DNA from: Candidatus Desulfovibrio intestinavium | GTDB taxonomy: Bacteria; Desulfobacterota; Desulfovibrionia; Desulfovibrionales; Desulfovibrionaceae | DNA length: 64,000 nucleotides | NCBI GenBank assembly: GCA_019118345.1 | Contig: DWZD01000047.1 | Location: 1 to 64,000 of the forward strand | Direction of reading: 5' to 3' | In this document: positions 10,274-18,963 of the stretch, piece by piece | Layout: every line of letters begins with the position of its first letter | How positions within the stretch are numbered: position 1 is the stretch's first letter | Notes under the pieces: generated by a model | Told to the model about the DNA's origin: nothing | Databases searched by the model: none | The model's input: only the letters and a program-made list of their open reading frames with translations | Program-made: the position numbers and the translations under genes

Positions 10274-11812
10274 TTAGAAGGTGTAGGCAAGGATGAGCTG
10301 GGCTTTCCAGGCATCCTGCTTGCTGTAGTAGCCGGTATTGTAGGTGCTGTGCCGCCAGGTGTCCCTGTCAATCATGTTGACGATGTAGCCCAGCTCGAGG
10401 TTGGCTTCCAGATTTTCGTAAATCTGGTAGCTGTTCACGAGATTGAATTCCAGCAGGCCGTCGTTGGTGGTCAGGTAGGGGCCGTCCTGATTGTAGGCGC
10501 CCGTATTCCACGAGGCTGCGTTGTTCATGTACTTGACCATGGACGGACTGTTGGTGCCGCCCCAGTAGGCAATGCGGAAGGTGTGCTTGAGATCTTCCAC
10601 AAAGCTCATGTCAGCCAGCTGCAGACCGACGCCCCAGGTGCCGGCATAGGTCAGGTTCATGTCGTAGCCGCCGGTGCTGAGTGTGCCCCAGGCCAGATTG
10701 CCGTCACCGATGAAGGAGGTGAAATTGCCCGCGCCCGCAATGGAGGGCAGGCGCTCGGAGCCGTTCTTCACGCTGCCGTCGTCGCCCGAGGCGTACCAGC
10801 CGAAGATGCCGGGCGTGCCCCAGTCCATCTTGTATTCCACAAGCGCCTTGACCAGCCAGCCCTGACGCTGGCTGCTGCCGCGCCGCAGATCAACGCCGCG
10901 CTTGATCACGTCATAGCGTCCCATGGCTTCCACATAGCCATAATTGATGTCGAATTCGATGTTCAGCGGATCCCAGAGGCTAAGGGTCACGGGCAGTCCG
11001 GCCCAGAACATGCTGCCGTAGGCCTTGGAGGTTTCGCCCAGGGCAAGGCCGTTGAAGTCGGGATAGTAGCCGGGCAGGGTGAAGCCCAGGGCGCCGTCAG
11101 CCGTCTCCACGCCGCCTTCATTGAAGCGCGTGTTCCGGCCCTGGAAGCCCAGCATGACCCACGGGGTCAGCTCCACGCCGTCAAAGGTCAGGGGCAGCGT
11201 GAGGGCAAAGAGATCCATATTGTCCAGATAATTGGTGTAGCCGTTTCCGTAGGGCTGGCCGTCGGCATCGACGCCGTTGTAATTGTCGTTCAGCGGGCGC
11301 ATCCAGAGGGCGGTCAGACCCACGTTCTCGTTGAACTGATAGGAGGCCACCACACCGGCGGCATCGCCGTCCATAATGGCCGAGCCGCCCGCCGCGTTGG
11401 GCAGGGTAATGCCCTGCAGGCCCATGCGGAAGCGCAGATCGGTATTGGGCACGAGCCAGTCAAGATAGGCATTCTTCACCTTGATGACGTTGTTGCCGTC
11501 CGCGCCGAGGGCCGCCCCTTCGGCATTCCGCCCCCAGAACTGGTCGCCGATTTCAAAGAATACCGTGCCGGACAGGGACTCGGAGGCCACGGCATCCAGC
11601 TGCAGGCGAATGCGCTGGCCCGCGTTGAAAATATCTTCGGTATCCTTGATCCTGTTGCCGTTGCCGTCGCGGTAGGACTGCAGCAGCGAGCCTTCGCCCG
11701 CGCCGAAGCCGAACAGCCATTCGCCCGAAGCCCTGAAGTCAATGGCCCGGGCGCCGGTGGCGGCGCCGAAAAGCATGCCGGCGGCCAGCGCCAGCGTCAT
11801 GATGCGTTTCAT
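10274..11812 (-). CDS. Outer-membrane homotrimeric porin (Desulfovibrio type)
   Basis: Signal peptide MKRIMTLALAAGMLFGAATGARA, alternating beta-barrel pattern, terminal aromatic LILAYTF. Confidence 0.85.
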   Translation of the reverse strand: MKRIMTLALAAGMLFGAATGARAIDFRASGEWLFGFGAGEGSLLQSYRDGNGNRIKDTEDIFNAGQRIRLQLDAVASESLSGTVFFEIGDQFWGRNAEGAALGADGNNVIKVKNAYLDWLVPNTDLRFRMGLQGITLPNAAGGSAIMDGDAAGVVASYQFNENVGLTALWMRPLNDNYNGVDADGQPYGNGYTNYLDNMDLFALTLPLTFDGVELTPWVMLGFQGRNTRFNEGGVETADGALGFTLPGYYPDFNGLALGETSKAYGSMFWAGLPVTLSLWDPLNIEFDINYGYVEAMGRYDVIKRGVDLRRGSSQRQGWLVKALVEYKMDWGTPGIFGWYASGDDGSVKNGSERLPSIAGAGNFTSFIGDGNLAWGTLSTGGYDMNLTYAGTWGVGLQLADMSFVEDLKHTFRIAYWGGTNSPSMVKYMNNAASWNTGAYNQDGPYLTTNDGLLEFNLVNSYQIYENLEANLELGYIVNMIDRDTWRHSTYNTGYYSKQDAWKAQLILAYTF

Positions 11813-11841
11813 GACAATTCTCCTTTACTCTCAACAGATGG

Positions 11842-12288
11842 TTACGGGTTGTGCTGCCTGCCGCTCGCCCCATGAGCGGCGGCTGATTCCCTGGCCTCGT
11901 TCCGCGCCCTGGCGCGGGCCTTCTTGTGCCGGCACTTGCAGTCCGGGCAGGTTCCCCGGCAGACATGCTTGGCGTTTTCGGGCACAATGAGCACCTTGTT
12001 GCCGCCCACGGCCAGTTCAAAGCCCAGCCTGCCCTTGAAGGCAATGCGCTGCATGCCTATCTGGCTGAGGGGCAGCGACGCGCGCAGACTTGCTGCGGCC
12101 TCCTGCTCGAGGCGCGTCACCTGACGCACGTCAATGAAAAAGCGTTTGCAGCTGTCCTTGCGCGCATGCAGAAGCTGCATGATGCCTTCCGCTTGCGGCA
12201 TGTCCAACGTTTGTCCGACGGAAATGTGAAGATTATGGGCGCTTTCCCGGCAGTTGAGCTGCGGGGGGGGTGCAGGATGCGTATGCAT
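11842..12288 (-). CDS. STAS-like hypothetical protein with Cys-rich basic tail (CRGTCPDCKCRHKK)
   Basis: NCRESAHNLHISVGQTLDMPQAEGIMQLLHARKDSCKRFFIDVRQVTRLEQEAAASLRASLPLSQ resembles STAS-like helices/strands; start at MHTHPAP (12288). Confidence 0.55.
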   Translation of the reverse strand: MHTHPAPPPQLNCRESAHNLHISVGQTLDMPQAEGIMQLLHARKDSCKRFFIDVRQVTRLEQEAAASLRASLPLSQIGMQRIAFKGRLGFELAVGGNKVLIVPENAKHVCRGTCPDCKCRHKKARARARNEARESAAAHGASGRQHNP

Positions 12289-12521
12289 GGCTGGCTCCTT
12301 GTCGTCTGCGCCGGCAGTGCCGGAAAGGGCGCTGCCGACTGATACATCGGGCGGGGAGGAGTCTGTGCATGCGGCAAACCGAATACATGATGCCATCCAG
12401 TGACTGAGGTGATGGTGCCAAGGGCCTGCCCGGGCAGCGGCGCTTGCCCTTGCCTGTCGTGGCGTCCGTGGCGAGGCGGTGGAACCTTTCTACGGCAGTG
12501 CGCCGTGAAAGTCAACAGAAA

Positions 12522-12536
12522 TGAAAATTATTTTCA
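12522..12536. promoter_or_regulatory. Fur-box-like 7-1-7 palindrome TGAAAATTATTTTCA
   Basis: Perfect 15-bp palindrome in the intergenic region about 98 bp upstream of the EamA-type transporter. Confidence 0.65.
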
Positions 12537-12633
12537 ATTTCTTTTTTCGGGAGCGGCGGAAATTGACGCGTCCCGCATCCTGCGCTACAGCAATGCCCGC
12601 AGACAAACGGGGAACGGCGATACGGAGTGAAGC

Positions 12634-13623
12634 ATGACACGCACGGACAACAGGCATTTTTACGGACTGCTGGCACTGACGGCGGCCATCTGGGGCTTGC
12701 AGCCCCTTTTCATCAAGCTGGTGGTGGCCGAACTGACGCCGACCACGCTGACCGCCGTCCGTTATGCGATCATTGTCGTGTTTTTTTTCGTCATCGTTTT
12801 TTGGCGGGGCGCTCCCGTGCTGCCGCGCCGGGATTGCCTGCTGCCCCTGATCTGCATGGGGCTGACGGGCGTGGCCTTCAACAATATTGCCCAGTTTTCG
12901 GGCCTGCAATATTCCAGCGTGGGCAATGCCACCCTCATCGGCTCAACGACGCCTGCCTCCACGGCTCTGCTGGCCGCCGTCTTTCTGCGCGAAAAGCTGA
13001 TGCCCATCGAATGGCTGGGCATCCTCTCCTCCCTGCTGGGCACGCTCTTTCTCGTCTCACATGGTTCGCTGGACATGATTCTTTCCCTCTCCTTCAACCG
13101 GGGGGATCTGCTTTTTTTTGCCTGCCAGCAGGGCTGGGCCATTTATTCCCTCATCGGCGTGCGGGTCATGACCCGTCTGTCGGCGCTCACGGCCACAACC
13201 TGGGCGGGAGTGTTCGGGGTGGGCTGGACGGTGCTCTACGGTCTCACCAGTGGGGAATTGCGCCTTGTGCCGGCCTCGACAACCTGCTGGCTGGCCCTGG
13301 GCTATGTGGTTTTTTTGGGCGGCATCTTTGCCATGCTGGCCTGGAATCTTTCCCTCAAGGCCGTCGGCGCGGGCAGGGCGGCCATCTTTCTGAACCTCAT
13401 GCCGCTGGCGGGGGTGACCGCCGGGGTTGTGCTGCTGGATGAACCCTTTGTCTGGCAGCAATGCTTCGGGGCCGTGGGCATGCTGGCCGGCATTTACATT
13501 CTCACCCACAGCCATCAGATCATGCGGTACACCAACCGCCGGCTCCTGCGGCGGGCAAAGGCGCTTTCCCACCTGCGCAGGCCCCGACGGGAACAGCCTG
13601 TGCCGCCGTGGCAGAAGCGCTGA
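12634..13623 (+). CDS. EamA/DMT-superfamily transporter
   Basis: About 10 TM helices, two EamA repeats (ALTAAIWGLQPLFIKLVVAELTPTTLTAVRY). Confidence 0.88.
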   Translation: MTRTDNRHFYGLLALTAAIWGLQPLFIKLVVAELTPTTLTAVRYAIIVVFFFVIVFWRGAPVLPRRDCLLPLICMGLTGVAFNNIAQFSGLQYSSVGNATLIGSTTPASTALLAAVFLREKLMPIEWLGILSSLLGTLFLVSHGSLDMILSLSFNRGDLLFFACQQGWAIYSLIGVRVMTRLSALTATTWAGVFGVGWTVLYGLTSGELRLVPASTTCWLALGYVVFLGGIFAMLAWNLSLKAVGAGRAAIFLNLMPLAGVTAGVVLLDEPFVWQQCFGAVGMLAGIYILTHSHQIMRYTNRRLLRRAKALSHLRRPRREQPVPPWQKR

Positions 13624-13731
13624 AGGATTTTCTTGCGGTCAGCGATTGGCGACGCCATGCCGCAGCGCGGCACGGGGGAGGAGCCGCCTTGTCGTTTCGT
13701 TTTGCGGCCCGGCATGGCGGTTGCGCCAGCC

Positions 13732-13769
13732 TTGACAGCGGGCCTTGCTATGGCTATTTTGCCAAAAAG
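13732..13769 (+). promoter_or_regulatory. Sigma70-like promoter with overlapping TGGC-N6-GCCA operator-like palindrome upstream of arsR-like gene
   Basis: TTGACA, 17-bp spacer, TATTTT; TGGCTATTTTGCCAAAAAG at 13751-13769 overlaps the -10. Confidence 0.65.
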
Positions 13770-13784
13770 ACAATGAGGGCAATC

Positions 13785-14108
13785 ATGCTTCGTCATCACC
13801 AGCTACTTGCCGAGCAGGCAAAGATCTTCAAGGCCCTGGGGCATCCCAGCCGGCTGCTCATGGTGCACGCCCTGCGCGAAGGGGAAAAGTGCGTCTGTGA
13901 CCTGCAGTCCCTCATCGGGGCGGACATGTCCACCGTGTCCCGGCATCTGGCCGTCCTGCGCGAGGCCGGGGTGGTAAAGAGCGAAAAGCGCGGCGTCAAT
14001 ATCTATTATACGCTGGCCATGTGCTGTCTGGACACCTTTCTGGCCTGCACCAGCTCGCTGGTGGAGGGGCGCATCCGGGAAAAGGCGGACTTGCTGGCGG
14101 AGCGCTGA
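13785..14108 (+). CDS. ArsR-family winged-helix transcriptional regulator
   Basis: AKIFKALGHPSRLLMVHALREGEKCVCDLQSLIGADMSTVSRHLAVLREAGVVKSEKRGVNIYYTL is the ArsR HTH with an ECVCDL-like metal-binding segment. Confidence 0.93.
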   Translation: MLRHHQLLAEQAKIFKALGHPSRLLMVHALREGEKCVCDLQSLIGADMSTVSRHLAVLREAGVVKSEKRGVNIYYTLAMCCLDTFLACTSSLVEGRIREKADLLAER

Positions 14109-14130
14109 GCATTTTTTTTCGGCATTTATT

Positions 14131-14149
14131 TGGCTTTTTTGCCAATAAG
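14131..14149 (+). promoter_or_regulatory. Second copy of operator-like palindrome TGGCTTTTTTGCCAATAAG upstream of permease
   Basis: 17/19 identical to 13751-13769; 20 bp upstream of the permease ATG. Confidence 0.6.
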
Positions 14150-14168
14150 CAAAAAATGGGGAATACAC

Positions 14169-15269
14169 ATGGGAAGCTGTTGCAATGGTCATGCGGCCCG
14201 CGCGAGCCGCGCAACGAATCGTCCGACGCCGCTGCGCATGCTGCTTGTCGGCATGGCGGCGGCAGCGCTCTGGACGGCTCTCTATCTGGGCATTGCGCCT
14301 CTGGCCCGCATGCTGACCTATCAGGCAGCCGGACTGGCCGCAGGCTCGCCCGCGGCGGCGGCGCTGGAATTTTTTTTGTATGACACGGCCAAGATTCTGC
14401 TGCTGCTTCTTCTCATGGTCTACGTCATCGGCTGGCTGCGGGCCGGGCTGCGCGTGGAGCGGGTGCGGGACTATCTGTCCGGCAGACGACGTCTGCTGGG
14501 CTATGCCCTGGCCGCTGGCTTCGGCGCGGTGACGCCCTTCTGCTCCTGCTCGAGCATCCCGCTCTTTCTGGGCTTCAGCACGGCGGGCATTCCGCTGGGC
14601 ATCACCCTGGCCTTTCTCATCACCTCGCCGCTGATCAATGAAATCGCCGTGGTGCTGCTCTGGGGCCTGTTGGGCGCAAAGCTGACCATCATCTATGTGC
14701 TGGCCGGACTGGGCGCGGGCATGGCGGGCGGCTGGATCATGGATCGCCTGCATGCGGAACGCTGGCTGCAGCCCTATCTGCTTGAAACGGCCCGCCGCGG
14801 TATGCCGCAGGGGGCCATGAGCGAGCTGAGTCCGCGCCTCACCGCCTACGGGCGTCACTGCTTTGCCCTGCGGGAAACGCGCGACATTTTCCGCCGGGTC
14901 TGGCGCTGGGTCATTCTGGGGGTGGGGCTGGGAGCCGTGCTGCACGGCTATGTGCCGGAAGACTGGTTTGCCCGGCATCTGGGCGCCGGACAATGGTGGT
15001 CCGTGCCCGCTGCCGTGACCGTGGGCATCCCGCTGTATACCAATGTCACCGGCATCGTGCCCGTCATGGAAAGCCTGCTGCTCAAGGGACTGCCCGTGGG
15101 AACGACGCTGGCCTTCTGCATGAGCAGCGTCGGGGCCAGCCTGCCGGAAATCCTCATGTTGCGGCAGGTCATGCGCCCGCCGCTGCTGCTGCTCTTTCTG
15201 GCGACGCTGCTCGTGCTGTTCACCCTGCTGGGCTGGCTGCTCAACAGCATGCAGCTGTGGCTGGCCTGA
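14169..15269 (+). CDS. Permease of the YraQ/ArsP (DUF318) family
   Basis: TPFCSCSSIPLFLGFSTAGIPLGITLAFLITSPLINEIAVVLL signature; N-terminal MGSCCNGH Cys pair. Confidence 0.88.
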   Translation: MGSCCNGHAARASRATNRPTPLRMLLVGMAAAALWTALYLGIAPLARMLTYQAAGLAAGSPAAAALEFFLYDTAKILLLLLLMVYVIGWLRAGLRVERVRDYLSGRRRLLGYALAAGFGAVTPFCSCSSIPLFLGFSTAGIPLGITLAFLITSPLINEIAVVLLWGLLGAKLTIIYVLAGLGAGMAGGWIMDRLHAERWLQPYLLETARRGMPQGAMSELSPRLTAYGRHCFALRETRDIFRRVWRWVILGVGLGAVLHGYVPEDWFARHLGAGQWWSVPAAVTVGIPLYTNVTGIVPVMESLLLKGLPVGTTLAFCMSSVGASLPEILMLRQVMRPPLLLLFLATLLVLFTLLGWLLNSMQLWLA

Positions 15270-15494
15270 GGCGGCCTGCGGCAAATCCGGGGCTGACCGG
15301 GAAGGGAGAAAGGCCTCTTCTCCGCCAGTCCCGGATAACGCCTGTTCGGGCGGCGCGGCATGAAGGCTCGCGCTGTTGCGCGCCGAGGCTGAGGGCTGCC
15401 GGCAAGGGGAGAAGGGCTTTCACTCTGGCGATGTGCAAGGGCGGCTTTTCACAAGCCGCGCTGACCGCCGGGGAGCGTGCGCCGACCGGCTGGA

Positions 15495-16004
15495 TCAGGC
15501 CTTCTGCTGCGTGGCGATGATGCCGCGGCGGGCCAGCTCGTCCACGACCTTGCGGCAGAATTCGGGCAGCATGGCTTCGGCCTGCGGGCTGAGACGCATG
15601 ATCATGCTGTGATAGTCGAAGGGTTGCAGGCCGAAGGCAATGGCCTGCGGGCGATGACCGGCCAGCTCGCAGGTGGCGAGGGTATCCAGCAGATCGGTCT
15701 GGTGCATGGAGTCGCGGAAGCTGAGGCTTTTGCGCAAGTCGTCATTTTCCAGCAGATAGACGGTGCCCGGCGCTTCGCCGCCCAGCACCACGTCCAGCAC
15801 CACAAGCAGATCGCAGGCCTGAATTTCCGGCATGAGCATGATGCCGCCGGTTTCGCCGGCCAGAAAGCTGACATTGTCCGGCCAGCGGTAGTGTGCCTCC
15901 AGATATTCCACGGCGCGCACGCCGAAACCTTCGTCGCAAAGGAGCACATTGCCGACGCCCATGATCAGGATGCGGGGCAGGGAAGAAGCAGGAGTCTGCG
16001 TCAT
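15495..16004 (-). CDS. hynD: [NiFe] hydrogenase maturation endopeptidase
   Basis: ILIMGVGNVLLCDEGFGVRAVEYLE and DVVLGGEAPGTVYLLENDD; immediately follows the hydrogenase large subunit. Confidence 0.92.
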   Translation of the reverse strand: MTQTPASSLPRILIMGVGNVLLCDEGFGVRAVEYLEAHYRWPDNVSFLAGETGGIMLMPEIQACDLLVVLDVVLGGEAPGTVYLLENDDLRKSLSFRDSMHQTDLLDTLATCELAGHRPQAIAFGLQPFDYHSMIMRLSPQAEAMLPEFCRKVVDELARRGIIATQQKA

Positions 16005-16015
16005 GCGGATGTCCG

Positions 16016-16043
16016 AAAAAAGGCGGGGGCCGCAGCCCCCGCC
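16016..16043 (-). terminator. Intercistronic hairpin plus U-tract between hynA and hynD
   Basis: Minus strand GGCGGGGGC-TGCG-GCCCCCGCC-TTTTTT. Confidence 0.7.
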
Positions 16044-16064
16044 GACAGGGTAACAGGTTTTTGC

Positions 16065-17741
16065 CTACAGCACCTTGAACTTGTGCACTTCGTTGCTTTC
16101 GCCGTCAATGACGTGCACGGCGCAGGCGATGCAGGGGTCAAAGGAGTGGATGGTGCGCAGGATTTCCACCGGACGCTTGGGATCGGCCACCGGGGTGCCG
16201 ATGAGGGCGTGCTCGGCCGCGCCCATGACGTCCTTGGCGTCGCGGGGGCCAAGGTTCCAGGTGGTGGGCACCACCAGCTGGAAGTTGCCGATCTTGCCGC
16301 CCTCGATGCGCAGCCAGTGGGAGAGACCGCCACGGGGCGCGTTCACAAAGCCCGCGCCGCGCGCTTCCTTGGGAATCACGCAGTCTTCCACGATCTGCTG
16401 ATCCTTGGCGATATTGTCCTGATAGCTCTTGAGCCAGGCATCCATCTGCTGGGCAATGGCCAGGGTTTCGATGCCGCGGGCCGCCGTGCGGCCGAGGGTG
16501 GAGAAGAGGGCTTCGGGGCCGACATTGAGGGCCTTGAGCACATGATCCACCAGCGGTTTGACGGTCTTGTGGCCCTGAGCGTAGCTCACGAGCACCTGCG
16601 CCAGGGGGCCGGTTTCCACGGCGGTTTCGTTGTAGCGCGGGGCCTTGAGCCAGGAGTAACGGTCGGTGTCGCCCAGTTTGGTGAAGTGGGGCACGGTCAC
16701 GCCCTCATAGGGCGGCAGGGCCTTGTCGCCTTCAAACCAGCTGTGGCGGACATGTTCGGCAATCTTGGCCGGGTCGAATTTCTGAAGGTCATCGAGCTTG
16801 CGCTTATAGATGACGCCGGGCTTGAGCCAGCGGCTTTCCAGATCGCGTTCGCCGCCCGGAGCCGGGAATTCGCCGAAGGTCATGAAGTTTTCGGTACCGC
16901 CGAAGCCCGCCCAGTCCTTGTATTTGCTGGCCACCATGAGCAGGTCGGGAATGTAGACCTGTTCCACGAAGTCGCGGGTTTCCTTGTAGAGATCGGTGAA
17001 TTCCTTGATGCGCGCGGGCGTCAGGGATTCATAGCAGGTCACGCCGCCGGCCACGAGGAACTGCGGATGCGGGTTCTTGGCGCCGAAGGCGGCCATGGCG
17101 CGGGCCGTCTTGACCTGCACGCGCAGGGCTTCCAGATAGTGGGCCGTGGCCACGAGGTTTTCTTCGGGGGTCAGGTAGTAGGCTTCATGGCCGCCGAGGA
17201 AGTAGGCGTTGGTGAAGGGCCCGAGCTGACCGGAGGCCACAAAGGCTTTGAGCTTGTCCTGCACGGCCTTGAAGTCTTCGGCCTTGGCCTTGCGCGGCGA
17301 AATGGAGGAGGCCAGCTGGGCGGCCTTGGCCGGATCGGCCTGCAGGGCGCTGGTCACGTCCACGAAGTCGAGGGCGTGCAGATGGTAGAAGTGCACGAGG
17401 TGGTCGTGCAGGAACTGCGCGCCGAGCACGAGGTTGCGGATATAGGTGGCGTTGGCCGGCACCTTGACCTTGATGGCGTCTTCCAGGGCGCGGGTGGAGC
17501 ACAGGGCGTGAGTATAGGTACAGACGCCGCAGGTGCGCTGGGTGATGTGCTGGGCATCGCGGGGGTCACGTCCCTTGAGGATGTTTTCCAGGCCGCGATA
17601 CAGGGTGCCGCAGCTGCGAGCATCCTTGATTTTGCCGTTTTCCACTTCCACTTCGATGCGGAGGTGCCCCTCGATACGGGTCAGGGGGTCCACCACAACA
17701 GGGCCGGAGTAGGTGCTCTGGGGGGTTTTCTTATCGCTCAT
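16065..17741 (-). CDS. hynA: Periplasmic [NiFe] hydrogenase large subunit
   Basis: N-terminal RTCGVCTYTHALC, C-terminal DPCIACAVH followed by a 15-residue processed tail. Confidence 0.96.
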   Translation of the reverse strand: MSDKKTPQSTYSGPVVVDPLTRIEGHLRIEVEVENGKIKDARSCGTLYRGLENILKGRDPRDAQHITQRTCGVCTYTHALCSTRALEDAIKVKVPANATYIRNLVLGAQFLHDHLVHFYHLHALDFVDVTSALQADPAKAAQLASSISPRKAKAEDFKAVQDKLKAFVASGQLGPFTNAYFLGGHEAYYLTPEENLVATAHYLEALRVQVKTARAMAAFGAKNPHPQFLVAGGVTCYESLTPARIKEFTDLYKETRDFVEQVYIPDLLMVASKYKDWAGFGGTENFMTFGEFPAPGGERDLESRWLKPGVIYKRKLDDLQKFDPAKIAEHVRHSWFEGDKALPPYEGVTVPHFTKLGDTDRYSWLKAPRYNETAVETGPLAQVLVSYAQGHKTVKPLVDHVLKALNVGPEALFSTLGRTAARGIETLAIAQQMDAWLKSYQDNIAKDQQIVEDCVIPKEARGAGFVNAPRGGLSHWLRIEGGKIGNFQLVVPTTWNLGPRDAKDVMGAAEHALIGTPVADPKRPVEILRTIHSFDPCIACAVHVIDGESNEVHKFKVL

Positions 17742-17757
17742 GTGGAGTTCTCCCTAA

Positions 17758-18705
17758 CTAGTTCTGGTAGAAGGGCGACAGATCGTCCCAGAAGTTGGGT
17801 TCGCTGCAGCCGATGCAGGGGTGACCGGCACGCACGGGCCAGTTGGTTTCATTGAACAGGGCCTTGGGGCAGTTGTTGAAGGTGCTGGGGCCCTTGCAGC
17901 CCAGCTGGTAGAGACACCAGCCCTTGCGCGCTTCCTCGGAATTGAAGGAGGGCGCGAATTCGCCGGCTTCAAAGTGCTTCAGGCGTTCGCACTGATCGTG
18001 CACGGACTGGCCGTAGAACATGGTGGGACGGCCATTGTCGTCCAGCTCGATTTCCTTGCCCTGCAGGAAGGCCACGATGGTGCCGACGAGGTTGAGCGGA
18101 TTGGGGGGGCAGCCGGGAATGTTGATGGCCTTGATGCCCAGATCGGCATAACAGTCGTTGACGCCCTTGGCCTGGGTCGGATTGGGTTTGGCGGCCTGCA
18201 CGCCGCCGAAGGCGGCACAGGTGCCCATGGTGATGACGGCCTTGGCCTTGGGCAGGATGCGCTTGCCGATGTCGTACATGGTATGGCCGGCCACATAGCC
18301 GAACTTGCCCATGTCGGCGGTGGGAATGGCGCCTTCCACGATGCAGATGAAGCTGTCGGGGCTTTCCACGGCCTTGTTCAGGGCGTCCTCGGCGGCTTCG
18401 CCCGCGGCGGCCATGATGGTTTCATGGTAGTCGAGGGAGATGGTGTCGAGGATCAGGGTGTCAAGGAAGGGTTTGTAGGTGCGCAGCACGGCTTCGGAAC
18501 AGCCGGTGCATTCAGCGAAATGCAGATAGACCACGGAAGGACGCTTGCCCGTCAGGGCGGCGGCCACCTGCGGCGCAAAGGCCGGGCCCATGCCCATGGT
18601 CACGGCCACGGCCGTGCAGAATTTCATGAAATCGCGGCGGCTGACGCCGGCACCGTCAAGGCGCTGTTCCGCATCTTGTTTGCCCAGTCCCACGGCAATA
18701 CGCAT
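17758..18705 (-). CDS. hynB: Periplasmic [NiFe] hydrogenase small subunit with Tat signal
   Basis: Tat motif [45 protein letters not shown]. Start [10 protein letters not shown] at 18705. Confidence 0.96.
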   Translation of the reverse strand: MRIAVGLGKQDAEQRLDGAGVSRRDFMKFCTAVAVTMGMGPAFAPQVAAALTGKRPSVVYLHFAECTGCSEAVLRTYKPFLDTLILDTISLDYHETIMAAAGEAAEDALNKAVESPDSFICIVEGAIPTADMGKFGYVAGHTMYDIGKRILPKAKAVITMGTCAAFGGVQAAKPNPTQAKGVNDCYADLGIKAINIPGCPPNPLNLVGTIVAFLQGKEIELDDNGRPTMFYGQSVHDQCERLKHFEAGEFAPSFNSEEARKGWCLYQLGCKGPSTFNNCPKALFNETNWPVRAGHPCIGCSEPNFWDDLSPFYQN

Positions 18706-18818
18706 AAGAGCCTCCTGGCAAGAAGGTGAACACAAGGCGAAATGGCGGGCTGCTGCCCGCTTGCCCGCGAACAAGGCAACAACGCGTTGCCCGCGGGTTT
18801 GCATGTCTGGATACCTGA

Positions 18819-18847
18819 ACGATACTCCCTTGCCAATGGCAGGTCAA
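18819..18847 (-). promoter_or_regulatory. Predicted promoter of hynB-hynA with TGCCA-A-TGGCA dyad in the spacer
   Basis: Minus strand TTGACC - 17 bp - TATCGT; spacer includes TGCCATTGGCA. Confidence 0.45.
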
Positions 18848-18963
18848 TAGGAAGCCGCATTTTGCGCAGGATGTGAAAAAGATGTCAGGTGCGACCGGTT
18901 GCCTTGCGGCGCGCCCTGACGTAAGGTGGCGCCGATCATTCAGCACATTCAGCGAGGTTTTGC

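Noticed and set aside
18806-18963. Possible SAM-responsive riboswitch upstream of the O-acetylhomoserine sulfhydrylase gene
   Set aside because: Some GC-rich pairing is present, but I could not match the conserved core of SAM-I, SAM-II or SAH motifs.
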